64,000 bases of DNA. It comes from Nephromyces sp. MM_2019 (taxonomy: Eukaryota; Apicomplexa; Aconoidasida; Nephromycida). The stretch spans positions 1-64,000 of the forward strand of contig JADHZB010001089.1 of NCBI GenBank assembly GCA_015657535.1, read 5' to 3'. Below the pieces are notes generated by a model. It saw only the letters and a list, made by a program, of their open reading frames with translations. It was not told where the DNA came from and ran no database searches. Position numbers and translations under genes: made by a program. How positions within the stretch are numbered: the stretch's first letter is position 1; each line of letters begins with the position of its first letter. Positions 61,601-64,000 of this stretch are shown here, piece after piece.

Positions 61601-63658
61601 TGCAATTTTCTAAAAATAGTTGAAAAAAGATGGAATTTGCCCTTTCTTCTAGTTATTTACGCTCTCAACATGTTGGTGATATGACTGTTTGGCTAAGATT
61701 TTGCTTTTCTGTAGATATATGCTTGTTTGTGTTGTATTAGAACGAAGTTTTTTTGAAAGAGTATTGATGTGTAAGCATTTGATAAAAAGCAATACTGATT
61801 GCTTGCTATTTGTAACTCCATTCTCTATTTTGGCATAAACTTGGTTTCTTTAGCAAAAATGGCACTTTTGGCTTGAATTCAAGGCTTTAGTTTTGTGCGA
61901 AGTTTTTGGTTGAGTTGCTAGAACTGATTGTATTCGCACACACTTTTTAGCTTTCAGTAAATAGTTTTAGCTATAGTCTTTGCTGTTTAAGGTGAAATTC
62001 CGGTTGCTTTAAGATGTAGACTTTCGTTTTGCTGCTTCACATCTTGTTGGTGTGTTACTGCGATAATACAATGAAAGAAGGAATGTAGAAGAGGGAGTGT
62101 AGAGGGGGGGGTTTAGAAGAAGGGGTCTAGAGGAGGGGGTTTAGAAAAAGGGGTGTAGAAAAAGGTATAAAAGGGGGGGTTTAGAAGAGGTAAGAGAGGG
62201 TGTAGAGGGGGGGCACAAAAAGGGGTGGAAGAGTGAGTCTAGAAGAGGGGGAGCACCAAAGGGGGTGGAAGAGGGGCGACCAAAGACTTTAAGCGTAATT
62301 TAATGTTGAAAAATAGCATAAAACGCATCTTCCGCTATTTCTATTGATGCAGCTTCAACCTTCATTTTAACTGGTTATTTTCCGCTTTCTTTACAAATTA
62401 TACTTACTTCTGTATCGTTCCTCTTCTACTCGCTATCCTTTGTACTTAGAATCTCAATTGCAGCAGCTGGCAAAAGCCAACGCACACACACGCGATTTTG
62501 AAGTCTAGACACACACACACCGCTTTGTGATATAGAAGCGCATTACAATTTTACTATTTTCTCCCTCATGCTGAATTTGCTAATCTTAGGCTCGGCTTTT
62601 TAGCAGTACTGGTGGAAAGTTTTTGCATATCTCTTCGGTTTAACGTAGTTAAGTGGCTTTTATTCCAGGCATAAGCTTAGGGTATCACACACTTTCATCA
62701 CTAAAACAGATTGCACTAGATCTATCTCATCTTCTTATAAGCTAAACATTCCTGAAGATTTTTCCACAAACATCGATTTTGATATTTTTTTGTCGCATTT
62801 CTTGACCATTTTTTATAATTATTTTAGCTATACTAGCAGCCTTTTAATGCACACACAGGACTACAAAGGAAGTACTAGAAAAGTATCGATTATATCATTT
62901 AAAACCCACATTTATATAGTCATGAACAATGATTTCTAGCTAATTCTCCAAGGGTAGCAGAAACTTGCTTAAAAATCTTCAAAATGTAAATGATTGTAAT
63001 TATATCTTCAGACTTAAACTTAACCCCAACTAGTAGAAGTTCTGCGATGCTCTGCTACTCGATTTTTAAAAAGATTAACATGGGTGCTCTGTAGAATTAG
63101 GAATTTCTCCCAACCATATAGTAACAGGTTATTACTCATCATCCAGCCAAGTAAGGGTCTCTTTCATACCATCTCTTGATACACACGAGCTTCTTCTGCC
63201 TCTAGCTTTATAGTATGAGCTTGGGTTATGTAGAAAAAGAGGGTATTTGTAGTTTTTTGTATAAAATCTGCTAAATTCGGTTTATATTATGGTGTTGTTT
63301 GGATAAGATCTATAAGATTTTTAGGAAGTATGAGTATTCATAGAAAAAGGAGTTGCATTGCAGCTTTTTGTCGTGATTCTTGAAGTTTTTGTCGCTGGAG
63401 ATTTTTCTAATAAAAGAGGAAAAAATTCCTAAATAATGGTGAAGATGCAGGTTTGTACAATAAAGCTTTTTTACTAGTTAAAAATGATCATAAAGCATCA
63501 ATAAGCTATATAAAAAGATCTCTTGGAATAGGATGTAATAGAGCTGCAAAAGTTTGCAACTTTGTGTGTTTTTCTCTATTTTTTTTAGTCTGATGCTGCT
63601 CTCTGGAGAAATGATTGAGCGCAATCTTGGCTTGATCTTGGGCTTGTCTACTTTGGCG
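58700..63658 (+). CDS. EF-hand plus TMEM65-domain mitochondrial protein (3' end outside window)
   Basis: Exons 58700-59708, 61101-61500 and 63589-63658 join in phase for 493 residues. The third ends at a phase 0 donor (GTGAGG) and the gene continues past the window. The ATG directly follows an in-frame TAG. Residues 1-40 lack Asp and Glu and carry Arg, Lys, Ser and hydrophobics, as in a mitochondrial presequence. Residues 41 to about 300 are unassigned. Residues 354-365 form a full EF-hand loop (DVNKDGHVSQGE, with ligands at 1, 3, 5, 9 and 12). After a Lys-rich linker comes LRSSIPYIGFGLMDN (455-469), then LMLLSGEMIERNLGLILGLSTLA (471-493 split over two motifs), the hallmark of the TMEM65 family. 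TMEM65 is an inner-membrane protein recently tied to mitochondrial Na+/Ca2+ exchange. An EF-hand in the same chain suggests direct Ca2+ sensing, which is an inference. The rest of the membrane domain should follow downstream. Confidence 0.9.
62071..62280. repeat. Purine/G-rich degenerate minisatellite in an intron
   Basis: Units of the form GAAGAGGGGGTTTAGAA, with 3-8 G runs, repeat with drift at a period of about 16-20 bp. The tract lies in the second intron (61501-63588) of the EF-hand/TMEM65 gene, so the transcript carries the G-rich strand. Many closely spaced G runs could form G-quadruplexes. Confidence 0.9.
62480..62522. repeat. Short CA-repeat pair
   Basis: Two ACACACACAC-type runs separated by about 20 bp lie within the second intron of the EF-hand/TMEM65 gene. 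They are ordinary microsatellite tracts. Confidence 0.8.
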
Positions 63659-64000
63659 GTGAGGCTTTGTTAATCTTGTGGATTCTCCCCTTCACTTCGG
63701 GAGCCGTTATATTTCATTGGAAATATGATGAAATTTGGCAGAAATTCATAGTTTTTCATTCTCTTTCATTGAAGATATCATGGTGGGAGTTTGTGGTTTC
63801 TCATTATCTCGCGTGATGAGGTAGAAACTGACTTATGTGTGTTCTCTATCTTTGTTTAATGCTTGTATAATGGCCTCATTGAGGCTTTCATCACTTTTTT
63901 GTCATAAAATACTTGGTGAAATTTGCCGGCGAAGAATCTTTGAAAAATAGGATTTTGCTACACCCTTTTTTCATGTTACTGAATAGGCTGAAGTTTGAAG

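Noticed and set aside
1..64000. CRISPR arrays, operons, tRNA or rRNA genes, intact transposons
   Set aside because: The window is intron-bearing nuclear DNA. I found no spaced direct repeats with unique spacers, no tRNA-like cloverleaf or rRNA core motif by eye, and no transposase with inverted repeats. A tRNAscan and Infernal run would be decisive for RNA genes.

Overview
This is a nuclear genome segment from an intron-rich, AT-rich eukaryote. Every gene that can be read confidently is split by GT-AG introns of about 70 bp to 2.1 kb. The introns are T-rich on the transcribed-sense strand, with long pyrimidine runs before the acceptor. A secreted, cysteine-patterned protein resembling Cryptosporidium/Toxoplasma oocyst wall proteins (COWP/OWP) points to an apicomplexan, probably coccidian-like. 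The species cannot be named from the sequence. Two N bases and a simple-repeat left edge suggest a draft contig.

Six genes can be reconstructed by joining exons whose phases match. (1) 5947-14188, minus: a long protein around a class I SAM-dependent methyltransferase core, possibly DOT1-like. (2) 18190-20313, plus: a complete RWDD1/DFRP2 (Gir2)-type RWD protein in four exons. (3) 22782-27433, plus: a COWP-like secreted protein in about seven exons, starting with a signal peptide exon. (4) 32001-40446, plus: a large low-complexity protein with an unrecognised Trp-rich C-terminal domain. (5) 45108-47741, plus: a protein ending in a pRiA4b ORF-3 (IS1096 TnpR-like) domain. (6) 58700 to beyond 63658, plus: a mitochondrial-type protein joining an EF-hand to a TMEM65 domain. 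It runs off the right edge.

Long stretches lie between these genes: 0.2-5.9, 14.2-18.2, 20.3-22.8, 27.4-32.0, 40.4-45.1 and 47.7-58.7 kb. Most ORFs there look like chance. A few segments have exon-like edges and are listed with low confidence: 4465-5139, 48919-49095, and a phase-consistent set within 52465-56835. Simple repeats occur at the left edge, as an 82-bp tandem duplication near 1.2 kb, as GT-rich tracts in the methyltransferase gene, and as a purine/G-rich minisatellite in the last TMEM65 intron.

The genes form no operon or obvious pathway. The window is a set of separate eukaryotic genes: translation/GTPase chaperoning (RWDD1), probable protein methylation, oocyst wall or secreted structure, mitochondrial ion handling (TMEM65), and two unassigned proteins. 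The most unusual items are the EF-hand/TMEM65 architecture and the pRiA4b domain in a long protist protein.
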